Shown here piece by piece: positions 12,251 through 24,965 of a stretch of DNA of 64,000 nt. This DNA comes from Strongylocentrotus purpuratus (lineage: Eukaryota; Echinodermata; Echinoidea; Camarodonta; Strongylocentrotidae): positions 20,799,390-20,863,389 of the forward strand of contig NW_022145594.1 in assembly GCF_000002235.5 (NCBI RefSeq), read 5' to 3'. How positions within the stretch are numbered: the stretch's first letter is position 1; each line of letters begins with the position of its first letter. The translations under genes and the position numbers were made by a program. The notes under the pieces are model-generated. The model did no database searches. It saw only the letters and a program-made list of their open reading frames with translations, and was not told where the DNA came from.

Positions 12251-12299
12251 AGCAGAGTTAGACTAAAGTGTTAACAACGACAGCCTCATCGCTAATCCA

Positions 12300-14059
12300 A
12301 TTTGTAGCCAAGCTTAATATGACCTTCAGTCGAGCACTGGGAAAGGGCATTGAGAACCATACAGCATACGGGCGGTGGTGGCGGGAGCTAACCCCAACGA
12401 TAGACAGACAGACAGACAATCGGAGTGCTCCTAGTTAGCTAGTGTGCTTGCTTTCAAGCTCTCACGGAGCTTGAGCTATTATATCGGACTGGACATAAAC
12501 ATCGGCCTGCCTGCACGCCCACTCTCTATCTATCTCTCCCCCGCTCTCTTTTCCCCTCCAGCTTTTCATCACAGAATGTAAAGAGCATTGGATGTATAGG
12601 GGGAGATCTGTGTATCTGCTCGGCTGTAGCACACTCAACGCCGGCTGGCAGGGACCGACCGACCGATCAAGTGTTTGTCGTGGCCTGCATTTGCAGGTTA
12701 TTGTGGCATATACAATGGATGCAAGCTGGTAATTGGATTCTATAGTCGTCATTAGGAAATAATCACTCTCACCCTGCGGATTGAATCGAGGATCAGATTT
12801 TCATGGATATTTAATTCAAATCACGGCTGTTGAACTGCATCCTGCACTAGATGCAATGTATCAACTCTCTCTCTCTCTCTAATAATGCTGTGCGTTTAGG
12901 GGTATTCTCACCGGTTATTCAGTGATCAGCACGGATCGCCAATGCCGTCCGGGCTTGTACTTTTCTCGCGCCGTGCCCGGATCGCTTTCCCCGCTGACGA
13001 CTGACCCTGGTAAACGTGATATGGATAATCAGAACATGCCAATCTGGATTAATCACGGTCAAATTAAATCCAACGCTTCTCCGAGGCTCGGCTGATATAC
13101 ACGAACATAACGTCCCCATGCCTAACCGCTGATCACATTTAATCGTAGCTTATCACGACCTCTTCGCCGCCGCCCGGCCTCGCTATCGCACGGCATCGTT
13201 CTCCGTTTATTACCTATGAATGGATGCGGCCTATTGGATGATTATGAGGTTCAATTTCCATTGATTGCGCAGAGAACATGTTACTGCACTGTTGGATTTT
13301 TAGACAGGATTATTGTAACGACTGAATGTGAAAGCACTCTCATCAAGCCAATACATTGGAATCTTAATTAGAAGCTGTGTTTACATGCTCAACATTGCAC
13401 ACTTATGTGAACGAGTTGCATATTTTGAATTAAACCGGCTCAATGATATTAAGCTGTAATTAAAATTTCAAAGAATTGTCCAGTGTCTGGATTTTATCGA
13501 CAACGGAGCTGTTATTCGGGTTTGATTTTGATATTTCTTTGATGCCTCGTAGCATTGATCATACAGCTAACTCTGTATAGATTCAATTTCATTTATTCAT
13601 TGGTTGTTAGACCTGATCAATGCAATGGTCGTTTGAATGACAAAGAATGTTATTTGTTTTCAAGGGCCTTCGGTAGAGGGGTGACAGCAAAAAATTTAAG
13701 CCAATATGGAGTTTGACTGCAATGTCCAACAAACTTTCATTCCATAGACAACTTTGAACGTTTATAAAACGTTATAGTAACTACATGTCCATCGTGATGT
13801 ACTGTGTGAGATGGCAAGAACGTTATTATGGAGTCTTGCGTAGTCAAACAGTGTAAACGAACTATGGACTTGCGCCAGAGAATTGCCTTTACAATTAAAA
13901 ACTGAGTGATATCAAGCCTTGAGGAACAGATATAAAGCGTCTTCCGTTTCTTTTCTTTCGTGCTTAAACTCCAAAACACGCACCAAGAAGAGATACTTTT
14001 CCGTACTTGTTTTATTGCCTTCCGTCGCGACACATCAAGTTAATCCAGAGTTCTGAGCT
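12300..14059 (+). promoter_or_regulatory. CpG-bearing region upstream of first coding exon, candidate promoter/5' UTR
   Basis: CpG-containing words cluster here against an AT-rich, CpG-poor surround, notably at 12,930-13,200 (TCTCGCGCCG, TTCGCCGCCGCCCGGCC, CTATCGCACGGC). It also has AT-rich elements such as GATTAATC and TAATTAAAA. It sits directly upstream of the candidate first coding exon at 14,060. No TATA box or initiator decides a start site. The call rests on composition and position only. Confidence 0.4.
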
Positions 14060-14204
14060 ATGATCTCCGGCAGATATTGCTGGCTCGTTTTGGAACCGTC
14101 GGAAACCGAAAACATGGTGCAGTGCGGCGACTCCACCGTCCAGCTCACCAGCCCCATCCCAAAGAAACCAAACAACAACAACAACAATGACAAATTGCCA
14201 GTCG
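14060..14204 (+). CDS. Candidate first coding exon of an unidentified protein (partial)
   Basis: The frame opens with ATG at 14,060, directly after an in-frame TGA (14,054-14,056). It runs 48 codons plus one base to a donor GTCG|GTATGT at 14,205. A second in-frame ATG at 14,114 follows A at -3 and may be the real start; from there the peptide is 30 residues plus one base. The encoded N-terminus is hydrophilic with a Pro-Lys-Lys-Pro segment and a run of six Asn before DKLPV. Low-complexity N-termini like this precede DNA-binding domains in many animal transcription factors, but no domain is visible in this exon. It lies on the downstream side of a CpG-bearing region. The exon ends in phase 1, matching the 57-bp exon at 57,834. 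The minus-strand frame covering the same bases is an antisense shadow. The gene identity is not recognised. Confidence 0.5.
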
Positions 14205-17200
14205 GTATGTTTCAAATTTTATACCTTATTTGAACATTAACTTCTGGGTACTTTAGGGCGTACAGTATTTAAAAGTTATATTCTATAAAAAACACAGATA
14301 TTATACAGGAATGAGACTTTCACAATTATTTCAGATTCATGAAATGTTCTTGCCATGATACAATGTATATGGAATTACATAAGCAATTCATGAAAGCATA
14401 ATATATTGTTTAGATCACATTTTTCCTGCTCATTTTTTATGTTTTTCCATTTTTCAACATTTGTTTGAAACCTGTAAATAGGAACAGCTCCATACATGTA
14501 ATTTCTCACAAGGTCCTAAAGAATCACTTTCCCCTCCTCAAAATGACATGGTTAGGTTTTGTTTTAATTTCTTAATTCTCATGTTAATACACAAATAAAT
14601 TGTATATTGCATGAGCCTGTATGGATGTACATTTAAAAATGATCAGGAAAATTGCCAATTTATATGTGTTGCTTTAAAACTTTCTTATTTGTAAACAAGC
14701 ATAATTGTACTGCAACTGAAGTTCAAAATTGTCAGTGATCATTTGTTTTCTTGCTCATTTTTTATTAGCTAGTTACTACATTCAAGGTTTAAAAAATAAT
14801 GCAAAAACATTACTAAAATAGATTCTTAGGAAATGAGTTCCATTTAAATATAACTCAACAATCCTTATTTGTGGCAATTAAAGCAGCTTGAAAATCATGA
14901 AGAAAAATTGCAGAACTCGTCAAAATCATTGAATCGTTTGAGGTTGTTATGCTCTAATTTCTACAGCTAATTACAAATAACCAACCAGAACAAAAGAACT
15001 AGAGCATTTCATCATATTATATTAAAGAAAACTGTATCCTGAGTTACGCTTAATCACTGTGGATAATTACCAACATTTGCTGCTTCTCAATTCCCAGGAA
15101 AATATGTGTTTACGAATATTCAGTGATTTTGGTCTGGGAAATGTATGTGGAAGCATGTCCTGAGAAGATCAAATTTTATTTACATGAAACCTAGACATAA
15201 CATTCTTGCGTTCAGCCTACTAGAATTCATCATATAGCATACTCAGAACATTGTTATAAAGAAAAATTCAACGAAACGATGTATAGCGAAAATGCATGTT
15301 AGAGCATCTTTTGCAAATGAAATCTCGATTAAGAAATATTGTATCACTTGGTGGAGCTTCTCGTGAGTGCGCACCGATGATCTGCCAGCTGTCATGTCAG
15401 TTGAACCCTTCATATGACGTTTCAAATGAAGAAACTAGTTTTTAAGAATATTTGACGTTCTCTGTTCTGAACACTCCTTACACTACACTATGATGGCTTG
15501 TACGATGTTTCTTTATACTAAGTTTTGCATAAGTTTCCTACAGTCTGAACGTGCTACTCTCCTAGAAGTAAACAGATAAATCACATCTAATATCCCAACA
15601 GACTTGAACCAGTACTGATAGCCACCAGTGAGGCAGTTAAATTCAGTTCTTTTTACGAATATTGTCTGCCAAAACGTTGTGTTGTGACTATACCTCAAAC
15701 TATCGGATGTATAAAGTTGGTTGTTTTGTCTAGCTTTTTGAAGTTTTATCATTTTTGTAAGTATGTGTAAAATTGATTTCTCCCGATTTATGTCTCTTCG
15801 ACTTGAGAATTTGACATATTAAAAACTTTTAAAAGTATCCAACGAGGGCCCTAATTCATCCGGCCCGCTTTTCATCCTTGAGTTACGAAATACACAAAAT
15901 ACATGAATTTACAAGGGGTATGAGTAATTTTATTGTTAACTGTATGTCTATAATGTGAAGAATAGTAACATAAAAAATGTGAAGGTAACTTTGAAAGAGG
16001 TCTTTTCTTCTTCCTGATTTCATTCAGTTCAGCAGAACATTTTCAGTCAAAGAGGAAGGAGAAGAAAAATCCTTTGAAATGACTATTTTCAAGGTCTTTC
16101 ATTAATATATCATAATTGTACCAGAGGTTTACAAGAAAAGGGGGGGGGGGGAGTATTAATGAGTGGAAAGAGATAATGCTCTGGAAAACTAAAGTACTCC
16201 CCCCTCCCCAATATAGTGTTTGGTGACGTACCCCCACCCCTTTGAGTGTAATCATTGTTGGCCTGTAAAACAAAGGGGGGAGGGACTTCTCTTTACAGGA
16301 ACCTTACCTTTGCTCTATTAAACCCCCAAAGAGTTTTCTTGAACAAAATAATAATCTTTAGATTGTCTGATTTTACAGGTCATACAGAGTGCCAATGGTA
16401 AACACGGCCAACAAAACACAATGCGTGTATCGATCATTATCAGCTGTGATGAAGGCACTGACAATTGCTGGAAAAGTAGGCTAATTGAGCTGATACTCTT
16501 GATAATAACGTTAGTTTGTCTAAAGAGAAAGGAAAGTATTGTTATTCGAAAAGGACGGAGTGAATTGTGCCAACAAATGGAGCGCAGAAGCGTGTTTCCG
16601 ACTGATTGTGATGATTTTCCCTGGCTGAATCGTATCGCGAGAATCAAAAGAATAACCGACTAATGGTCATTGATATATTGTCCTGATAAGAAATGCCTCG
16701 TGCTATTAAACTACCAACTGTACTGGACATAAAAGATTTTGTGATTAGTACCTGTGCAAGTGCGTAACCACTTTACAGTCTAGATTTTTTCTTCTTCTTA
16801 GAGCCCATGCTCAGCGAAAAAAGAAATGTTAGTCACTAAATTAAAGAAGAATTTTGTCCGTAGGCTTCCGTCAGTATATCCCAGACACAAATCCATCATG
16901 AGACTAATTTTCATTATTTGTTTTCAGTATTTGCCAACGTGCCAATGTATTTGAGGCTCTCTCATTCATGAGAAGTTATTTTCTCTTCTGAATTCTGAAA
17001 TTGAACGATTTCCTCGAAATTCCTTGAAAAAAATCAATGAGGACCAAATGACGAATAACTGCCATTTCTACTTTTTCCAATTCAACATTGCCAAGCACGC
17101 ATTACCAGATTGACCTCAAAACATGTCGAGCTGATGAGGACAGGCCTTGTGTGGCATCATTTGAAATGAAACAGAGGTAGGGTTTTGATAGGGGCATAAT

Positions 17201-17589
17201 CATAATAGAACAAGGTGATACAAGTTTATAGCAGAGCTGCAGTAATCGCATCAGATTCTGGGACATGCACACAGATAAAGGGCTCAGACAAACGTCGACC
17301 CACGCTTGAATGAAGTCGGATTCATTCGATTCTCTTCGTTTGCCAGAGGTCAGATTTATTTTGTGCCTTTGCAGTAGAACTATTATTCCTGACTGGTAGT
17401 CTTCGGAAAAAGAGAAAGAATCAAACTTTGTAGGATGGGTGGTACAGGTGCTAAGCAGGTTGGATAAAAAAAAGGGCTAATAGTAAAAGAGAAAATAAGG
17501 AGCATTTTACATTGCCATTTGTACTAGGAAAACGCTATTTCATTCTCCTCAAAAAAACTTCTCCAGATTCTGTCCATTTGAGTTGCTGT
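14205..17589. other. Probable intronic/non-coding stretch
   Basis: AT-rich, with an R1 copy at 15,849-15,950, a G11 run at 16,141 and CCCC-rich patches around 16,200-16,290. The overlapping frames at 16,318-16,663 on opposite strands lack motifs and splice support. Confidence 0.45.
15849..15950 (+). repeat. Dispersed repeat R1, full copy
   Basis: Carries CCGGCCCGCTTTTCATCC, TTGAGTTACGAAATACAC, TTTACAAGGGGTATGAGTAA and TTGTTAACTG in that order, as in the 2,836 and 5,097 copies. Confidence 0.65.
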
Positions 17590-17925
17590 GAAATATACAT
17601 CCAAGGCTTAAATTAATCCAAGGCCACCAAGGCCATGGCCGTGGATGCCCCTTTGGTTGGCCTCAATGCCCCTCTCATTGGCCTTGGAGATTTTTTGTGC
17701 CCTTTCCAATTCTTCCTATTTGTGCTGTAATATAGGAATGTGCCCTACAGAAAAGTGTCCTTGCCCTAAAAATACTGAAATTTAAGGCCTGTACATCACA
17801 AAAGGAAACCCACTATGAAATCTACAATGACATAAAAGTGTGAAATCTACCATGAAATCTACAGTGACATAAAAGTGTGAAATCTACCATGAAATCTACA
17901 TTGACATGAATGTGTGAAAAGCGCA
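17590..17925. repeat. GGCC/CC-rich repeat followed by 37-bp tandem repeat
   Basis: 17,610-17,770 has repeated AAGGCCA, ATGCCCCT and TTGGCCT words. From 17,815 a 37-bp unit (ATGAAATCTAC, then TGACATAAAAGTGTG) is repeated nearly three times, with TCTAC at 17,821, 17,858 and 17,895. Confidence 0.8.
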
Positions 17926-18920
17926 TACCTGCATGCAACATGACTCATTGAACCCTCACTGATAATAACATTCCAGCCGACATCAACGATGAAGTATGTA
18001 TTTGACCCTTGACATCTCTCCAGAAAATCTCTAGGTCCTTGAGTTTAAAACTCGGTTTTTCTTTGTGAGGAAGGGTCCCAAGTCTATCTTTTGAGAAGTT
18101 TGAAGTGGGGCGAACAAAGACATTCCACCATGTTTTATTGATCTCATTCAAGACTGCAAATCTGTTTTGAAGGAATTAGCCTAGTAATTGAAAAATGAGG
18201 TTATTATTTGAGGATTTGAAAAAGAAAGAATTTAACACTTAACATTTGTTTGCTCCCCTATTGGGTAGTATGAGATCATTGCGAGTGCACACGCACTGTC
18301 GCACAGATTTCAACCGTTTTCTGTGTGGTAGTGCTTTGCCAATATACTGGTTTACTCAGATTCTTTGCATGCTTTTGAAGCAAAGGGTGTTCTTGTCAAC
18401 CTGAAAGCTTGTCTGAGGATTGCCTGACATCGCAACAAGTAATGTATGAAGACTGGGTTTCAAGTATTGCGAGTCCATTCATTGGACTCTATTTGGAGTC
18501 CATTCATGAATAACAGGTTGATGGATAACTCTTCACTAGGTTGATCCCCAGGAAAGAATCATCCATACATTTGTGTATGTTAGGGCTCCGGTCTATTGCC
18601 AGAGGCCTATTGGAAGATGGGTCACACCAATCTATCTTTCAGGCATCTTTTTATATTTTGATCAGCAATGAAATGTATTGTTCAGTGTACCTTTTCAAAT
18701 ACATGTCAGAAACATTCAGGGATTGGGAAGGACAGTCATTTCATTGGAAAGAAATTTGCAAACATTTCATGACCAGAGAAGTTTTTAGTTTTAGAGTAAA
18801 CCAGCACAAATGGGCACTTCCGTGATACCCAATTACCCAGCAGTGCCCTGGTAGAAATAATACATTGACCCCAGTTACTGAAGTGCTTCAGAGCTAAAAA
18901 TAGATGCTCACCTGTGTGGA
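17926..18920. other. Nothing recognised
   Basis: Frames at 17,945-18,151 (minus) and 18,541-18,825 (plus) have unremarkable composition and no splice context. No repeat family was recognised. Confidence 0.4.
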
Positions 18921-18922
18921 AA

Positions 18923-19316
18923 GGTATGCAGGTGTAACAAGGAAGTAAGACTTTGCCAGACGGAAAGAAAACAAAGAGCTGAGGGATCGGTCTCCTGAAG
19001 AGGGGTGTAACTCTACACCCCTCTGAATTTCGGGGTGTGTTGTTGGAGGTATGGTGTTCATTAGACAGGAGTTGGGAGGGGTTAGTAGAGGGGTGCTAGA
19101 GGAAAGTAAAGTATGATGTATGCAGGTGTAACAAGGAAATAGGACATTGCCAGACACAGTAAAAACAGAGAGGTGAGGGTCCAAGGGATAAGGCTCCTCT
19201 AAAGGGGTGTAACTCTTCACCTCTATGACTTTTGGAGTTTGGTGTTGGGAGTCTGGTACACATCATGCGTGATCGGGGTTTGGTAACAGAAGGGTGCAAG
19301 AGGAAAACTGAAGGAA
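18923..19316. repeat. Tandem duplication, about 198 bp, two copies
   Basis: ATGCAGGTGTAACAAGGAA occurs at about 18,927 and 19,122. Both copies continue with TTGCCAGAC, a GAGGGGTGTAACTCT or AAGGGGTGTAACTCT segment, a GTGTTG segment and AGGGGTGCTAGAGGAAA or AAGGGTGCAAGAGGAAA. The minus-strand frames of 91 and 108 codons are antisense readings of the two copies and so resemble each other. Confidence 0.85.
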
Positions 19317-19851
19317 ACATAACCCTGGGGGAAAAGAGGATGGAGAGAAAGAACTTAACAGTTCTCTCCAATTTTTAAATATTCTGAGTCTTTTTTAAAA
19401 CAATTATTATTATAAAATTAAAAAAATTGAGGGGGGAGGGGGTTAAATAGAGGGATGCATCAAGGTAATAAGGGTAAGAAGAGGATAATGGGAATGATAT
19501 AGAAAGAAAAAAATTATTTATCTCTAGTTTATATCTGTATGGTAGAGTTTGAAGTACAGCATTTAGTGGGGTAGACTCTCTGTTACCTGAGCTGACTGAA
19601 TATGTTACATGCAGCCTACCAGCTCAATTTTGCTTTTCTGGAAATGTTATGCCTTTTCTAGGAATTAAACAAATATGAATCTGAAAAATCATCATACGTG
19701 CCCACTGCCCACCCTTCACATTCATAATAACGCTATTTACATTGTCTTATATTTTTAGACATGATCCCATCCAAACATCCAGTGTGTACAGAACTCTGAA
19801 GTACTCTGTAGGTGGGCAAAGACTGCCAAATCATTCTATTCTGATTATTAA

Positions 19852-20038
19852 AGGCCATCTGTACTAGTTTGGCTAGGAGGGATTAGACCACCCAAGGTGG
19901 TCACTGACAGGTGGCTATCTCATCAACTCAGCTCTCAATTAACATAAGAAAAAGAGGATCATGGGGACCAATGTTCCCCGATTAGGCATGGTTTTGTATA
20001 TAGAGGGAGCAAGTAGCTACAAGTAGTACAGTGGGGCT
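19852..20038. mobile_element. TTAA-flanked MITE, family K3, copy 1
   Basis: Flanked by TTAA at 19,848-19,851 and 20,039-20,042. The ends AGGCCATCTGTAC and, inverted, AGCCCCACTGTAC match at 10 of 13 positions. A second copy lies at 43,580-43,754 in the same orientation, sharing GGGATTAGACCACCCA and CTGACAGGTGGCTATCTC. The TTAA target fits Kolobok or piggyBac-type elements. No coding capacity. Confidence 0.8.
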
Positions 20039-20042
20039 TTAA

Positions 20043-21325
20043 AAAAGAAAAAAAATCATTAACTATTTTTACACTCCTCAGAAAAATATGCCGGATACAT
20101 GTATGTTTAGCAAATATTTGCCATCATGTGCACTCCCCATGAACGAAATAGAGGAAATTCTGTAAAATTATTCATCAATATAAATTTCCTTGATGACTGA
20201 AAATAGCTTGAAGGAGCCGACTACATATATTGTGCTGTATATAGACCATCATTTCTACCGGTACGCTATGGAACAGATGGGTTGTCATGGAAACGTGAGT
20301 ATTTCTGGGAAGCCAACACCCAACATTTATGGATGACACAATTAAAAAAAGGGGGATGTAAATAGAAAAAACTGTGAGGGAGGGAACAGCGATGGCTTAA
20401 GTGTACATAGTTATTTTTGGAAAAAAATATGATTGTGAATATAAAGGTAGCCTGCTTACTGTTTGCAAGCATTCTCTGTAATATTTTTCTTTTGGATATA
20501 AAAATAAGTGCTTTAAATGAGGAAAATGAGGAATTCGTTCAGAGTAATTTTTGCTAGCCAAATTGGAATATGGGGTAGGGGGTAATGGTATGATCTTACC
20601 TTGATTAGTACAGTATGAAATTCATACTGAATTGCACCTGTATTTTAGAAATTTTGAACATAGTGCAGGCCTGTTTTATAGACTAAGAAAATAGTTTGAC
20701 TGACTTTTTCAGGTAAAGGCCAGAAGGACGTTACCTTCATGTACATGTAATGTACATTGTACGTCATAGAAATATATGAGTCAATGACCTTCTTGCGCTC
20801 AAGGGCGCAGTATTTTTTGTCTTTGCTTACCCCACCGATGTCATTGTCCCTTTGTTGCATCAGCCTCCCAGATGCCTGCCGATGTGGTTTTGAAAACGAA
20901 AGTAGGAATGGAGAGATGCCATTTTTAGCATGCCATTCCTCGAAATCACCAACCATTGGAACAAAGAAATGAAAGTCCTTTTGTGGGGAGGGGGAAAAGG
21001 TTCCGAGACAAAGATGGAATCACATTTCAAATTTTCATATTTCTCTTGCAATCCATGGAGTATCTTTTGTCTTAAAAGCTGGGCAGAACAAGACACATTA
21101 ACTGTGTCATATTCAATATCTTGAACAAGTATGAGGTAAGAATATTGCTTGATTTTCAGAAACTTCAAGGGATACTTGTGTATTTTTGGCAGAGTTTTGG
21201 TACAGTCGATGAATGGTGCTCGTTATTGGTCTTGGTTTGATGTTCTTTTGGTTTAATGTTCTTTTGTTTGAATGTTGTTGTTTTGTAATGAAGACTTGGT
21301 ATTGTTTCTGTCTCGTAGTTTCAGG
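20043..21325. other. Nothing recognised
   Basis: AT-rich. Overlapping sense and antisense frames at 20,645-21,168 look like chance frames. A possible donor GAG|GTAAGA at 21,134 is preceded by a weak acceptor at 21,077; too weak to call an exon. Confidence 0.4.
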
Positions 21326-21329
21326 TCCC

Positions 21330-21545
21330 TCCCCCTTTTTTCTCTCTTTCTCTCTCCTGCAATGTGTTTCTTTCTTTCTGCCTCCACCTCTCTCACTCTC
21401 TTTCTATCTCTCTCTCTCTCTCACTATCATTCTCCCCTTCCTCCCTCTCCCCCTCTCAATTCCTCTCCCTCTCTCAATTCCTCTCCCTCATTCCCTCTTT
21501 CTCTAACTCTCCCTATCTCTCTATCATTCTGTCTCTCTGTCTCCT
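21330..21545. repeat. CT-rich microsatellite
   Basis: CTCTCTCT, CTCCCTCT and CAATTCCTCTCC units. Three overlapping plus frames rich in Ser, Leu and Pro are repeat translations. Confidence 0.9.
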
Positions 21546-21736
21546 TACAAACATTTTCTTTTTCTATTCCTAGCTTTCTGTATCATTCTTGCTATTCCTT
21601 GTTTCGTAACATTTTTGGTCTACTCATTGCTTCAATATTAGACTTGCTTGTCATTCAAACAGTATTTACAACTTGAAACATTGACCTGTTTTGTCAACAA
21701 GTTCGGTTAATACAACTTACAAATTCAGAGTGTTAA

Positions 21737-22102
21737 AGGTAAAGACCAGTATTGGAAACGCCCTAATTTCAAAAAATGAAATGGAAGCTCTCATTACCAA
21801 TCATATGAAAGAATATGTTTTGACTAATACATAATGATAACAAATTTGCCGGGAAACCACCTACTAATTCATATATTTGGTAAATTTGTTTCTTTCATGG
21901 TCTGTGAGAGATATAGGGTAGTCCCATATACATCTTTCTGTGTATAGTGCTTATAACTTTACGAAGAATGAGCCAAATTTCTTATCATTTTGATGATTCC
22001 AGAACCTTGCAGATGCTAGATGCTAGATGATCATCCTTTTCTGATCGATTTCACAACGTTGCTTTCACAATGCAATTGCATCACCATAACTGGTCTTTAC
22101 CT
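21737..22102. mobile_element. TTAA-flanked MITE, family K2, copy 1 (366 bp)
   Basis: TTAA at 21,733-21,736 and 22,103-22,106 bracket ends AGGTAAAGACCAGT and ACTGGTCTTTACCT, a perfect 14-bp inverted repeat. The interior shares CTTTCTGTGTATAGTGCTT and GATTCCAGAACCTTGCAG with the element at 59,459. A 9-bp TGCTAGATG duplication lies near 22,015. Non-autonomous; the TTAA target and A-G-rich ends point to the Kolobok type, by inference. Confidence 0.9.
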
Positions 22103-22106
22103 TTAA

Positions 22107-24071
22107 CTATCTGTGTATTTCTAAAAAACATGACCGACCCACTGCATTGCTATCAAAACAGTAATTAAAACACTGATTCCAACATGTGTGTGTTTGTGTG
22201 TGTGTATTTCACCTACTGTGTATACCAAATTATGAGAAACAATAGATGAGAAGGTGCTTGCATTTCTCAAATTCCATCAATTTGTTTGGATTCACATGGT
22301 GGTATTCCCAGCACACCCGGCCCACGATGGGAAAAAAAATGAAAAACGATGAGTGAAAAAGAAAAAAAAATCTAGATCACCTCTCCACTTCTCGTCTAGT
22401 TAGGGAATAGATTTATGTCTCCAAATGTCACTTTTTATTTTCCCACCGTTCCGTAAAGGCTTGTGGGATCAGAAGGCTGGCCGACAGGCGAGAGGTCGTA
22501 GCAGGGGGGCGAATGAGCAGACACCTACAGAGATGGCTCTGATCACACACATGCTTTAATTCTGCAGTTTCTAGCATAGCATGGTATTGGGGAGTGAGGA
22601 AAAAATCATGGATACAATTTCAGAGGCTTTTGCCTGATTTAGGCTCTGTAAACTCACTATTCTACAAGTGCTACTGTATATGATGCAACACAACATATCT
22701 GAGTCTTTTTCAGAGAAATAGATAACATCTAGTGATATCTCTTACAGATTGATCATGTAACAGAAACTAGCAAATTAATTAACTGGTACTGGATGTTCAT
22801 TTTTCTGTACGTTCAAAATTGAGAAGTCTGCGTATGCTGCATGATTTGCTCTTTATTCCAGGAATCGTCTATAACTGATGCTGTTCTCTTCCATGAGTTC
22901 AGATTGCTTTTGATAGTCCATGTACATGTGAATAAAGAATTCAGTGTTCATTGGCTTTATTGGTCAGTCCTACATCTGTTGCTATGTCCTGTGAACCTTT
23001 GACAAGCCAGAGAAGACTTCAAATGTTTTGAAAATAGAGCAGAAATTGAACTTTCATACGATGAAGACCCTGAGAAGAAATCAACGACCACCCAACAGAA
23101 CACACATGGGAAAACCATATCCTCCTGAACTTGACCTCGGGTCATCCCAGGTCATCTAAGGTCATCTAACTGACCGCTAGATGTCAGTGGAGAGGCCATT
23201 AAGGTACATATCATTGATTTGATGTACCAAATTCTTCAGTTGACCCCTCAAATTTCACACATGTTCCAAAAGCGAGAATCAAATTTCTAAATTTGACAAT
23301 TTAGGTAGAAAATCTGTCAAATTTATGAGCTAAAGACCATAATCCTCCCATCAATTGTCTTTGAGAAAATAATCAAATTTTGAAGTTGAAAATTGATCTT
23401 GTGAGGCTGTGATACTGCAGATCAGATTGGAGAGATTGCATGCATGTAAACGTCCACGAAGCCTTTCTATTGTTCTGTTTTCGCTCAAGAATAATCGAAT
23501 GAACATTGTCTTTGAAAACAAAAGCTTTTCTTCAATAATGATTTAGGAATGGTTCACCGCAGTGTCACAGGTCATCTGTAGATTTATCTTGAGATAGCCA
23601 GAAAGGCAGTAACTCCTGTATGCTATTACACACAGTTAATGCCTTTTTGCCTCTGAACAGACGCTTGGTTCAGGCCAGGGGCTCGATTTAGAACTTGCAG
23701 TAGTTGCAATTGTAAAAGTTGAAATTTTTCATAGTGACTTATGATTTTTAAAGTTACAGTTGTCAAGGCTTAACAAATTTCTGCCAATATTTTTGTATAT
23801 AATTGTTGTCACTGGTACATGATCATTCCCCCTTTTTTTCCATAGGATATAAGAACCACAAGCCCATCCATCTCAACCCATTCAGTCCTACATTCTCCAG
23901 TTTTTTATTCATAGGTTGATTAAGTGTAGAGCATGTGGTACCCGAAAGCATTACTGGTAGTTCTTCTTTGTTTCTGGGTTTTCATTAGTTAGGGCACCAG
24001 TGCATGAAAGTAGATCATGTCGTTTAGACTGGATATTGCGACTTCCTAATCATGAATTGTTATCACAGGGA
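22107..24071. other. Non-coding stretch, CA/TG patch and A runs
   Basis: Contains a TG patch at 22,184-22,206. GGTCATC words repeat at 23,140-23,170. No exon with convincing splice sites was seen. Confidence 0.4.
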
Positions 24072-24370
24072 GGCCTGTCTTCATCAGTCCGAAGTTGCCC
24101 AATAACCTGCTATTTTCAGACTCAGGACATTATCCCGAGCTCGAAATGGCGACTTCACCAGACCGATACGCTCATCGAAAACTAGCTTGAACGGGCGCCA
24201 TCGGGATATTTTGGAAACAACACCAAGATTTCTTTGGAAATTCTCTCAACCAAATATCCCGCTAATTGCAACTGCGGGTTGATGAAGACGCAAATCAACT
24301 GGCCAAGTTGCGATTGGGATAGTTAAAATAGCGGGTTATTTGGCAAACTCGAGCTGATGAAAACAGACCC
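24072..24370. mobile_element. MITE with about 45-bp terminal inverted repeats (CTTCATCAG family)
   Basis: The left end GGCCTGTCTTCATCAG followed by AATAACCTGCTATTTT is mirrored on the right by AAAATAGCGGGTTATTTGGC and CTGATGAAAACAGACCC. The inner part also contains CATCGGGATA and TTGCGATTGGGATA motifs. A target duplication is not clear. Confidence 0.75.
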
Positions 24371-24751
24371 ACGGAGGCCCTCTCTAGTTGTATCTTAATA
24401 CCGTCAAGGATGTGACTCTACTGGGGGTATCCTGTTGGTGCTACTCTAGCGTATCGTTGCAGGAATCATCTCAATGACTACTGGTCTTGAACGTGCGGCG
24501 TATTCCTCTGTGCATCTGTTTTCACATGTCATGAAACTGCATCTCTCTCAATTTGGGTTGTCTTTTGATATGTACATGTTAAAAAAAATTTAAAAAATCT
24601 TTCTCCTTTTCCTATTTTCAATATTTTTCCCTGCCTCTTTGATCTTTTGTCTTGAAACTCTCCTTCCTCCATTGTTTTCCTCTTCTAATACTCACTCCAC
24701 TTCCTCACAAATTTGCACCATTACATTAGTTCCAATCTGAAAAATGTATTT

Positions 24752-24923
24752 GGTACATTCAAACCTGCTTTAGTGACCACCTGTATAGAAAGACCACATT
24801 TTTGGTGCCCCTTGATAATGGTTTCTCATTGAAACATGTACTATTGAACATAAAGACCACCTGCCTATAAAGACCACTTTTCTTGTCTCCCTTGTGTGGT
24901 CTTTATAGACAGGTTTCACTGTA
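24752..24923. mobile_element. Palindromic dispersed repeat (AACCTG...AAAGACCAC type)
   Basis: Left AAACCTGCTTTAGTGACCAC faces right GTGGTCTTTATAGACAGGTT as an inverted repeat, with further AAAGACCAC words inside. Similar AACCTGTCTATAAAGACCAC repeats are, from memory, common in marine invertebrates; I cannot check this here. Confidence 0.55.
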
Positions 24924-24965
24924 GTTACACATTAATGCTTGTAGGCTACTGGGTTAAAATATTGC

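Noticed and set aside
18894..19371. Two related minus-strand frames as a duplicated gene
   Set aside because: Their similarity follows from the 198-bp tandem duplication; composition is Ser/Pro/Leu-rich and there is no splice support.
21077..21133. 57-bp exon candidate ending at GAG|GTAAGA
   Set aside because: The upstream acceptor (TTTTGTCTTAAAAG) is weak and there is no phase partner or recognisable peptide.
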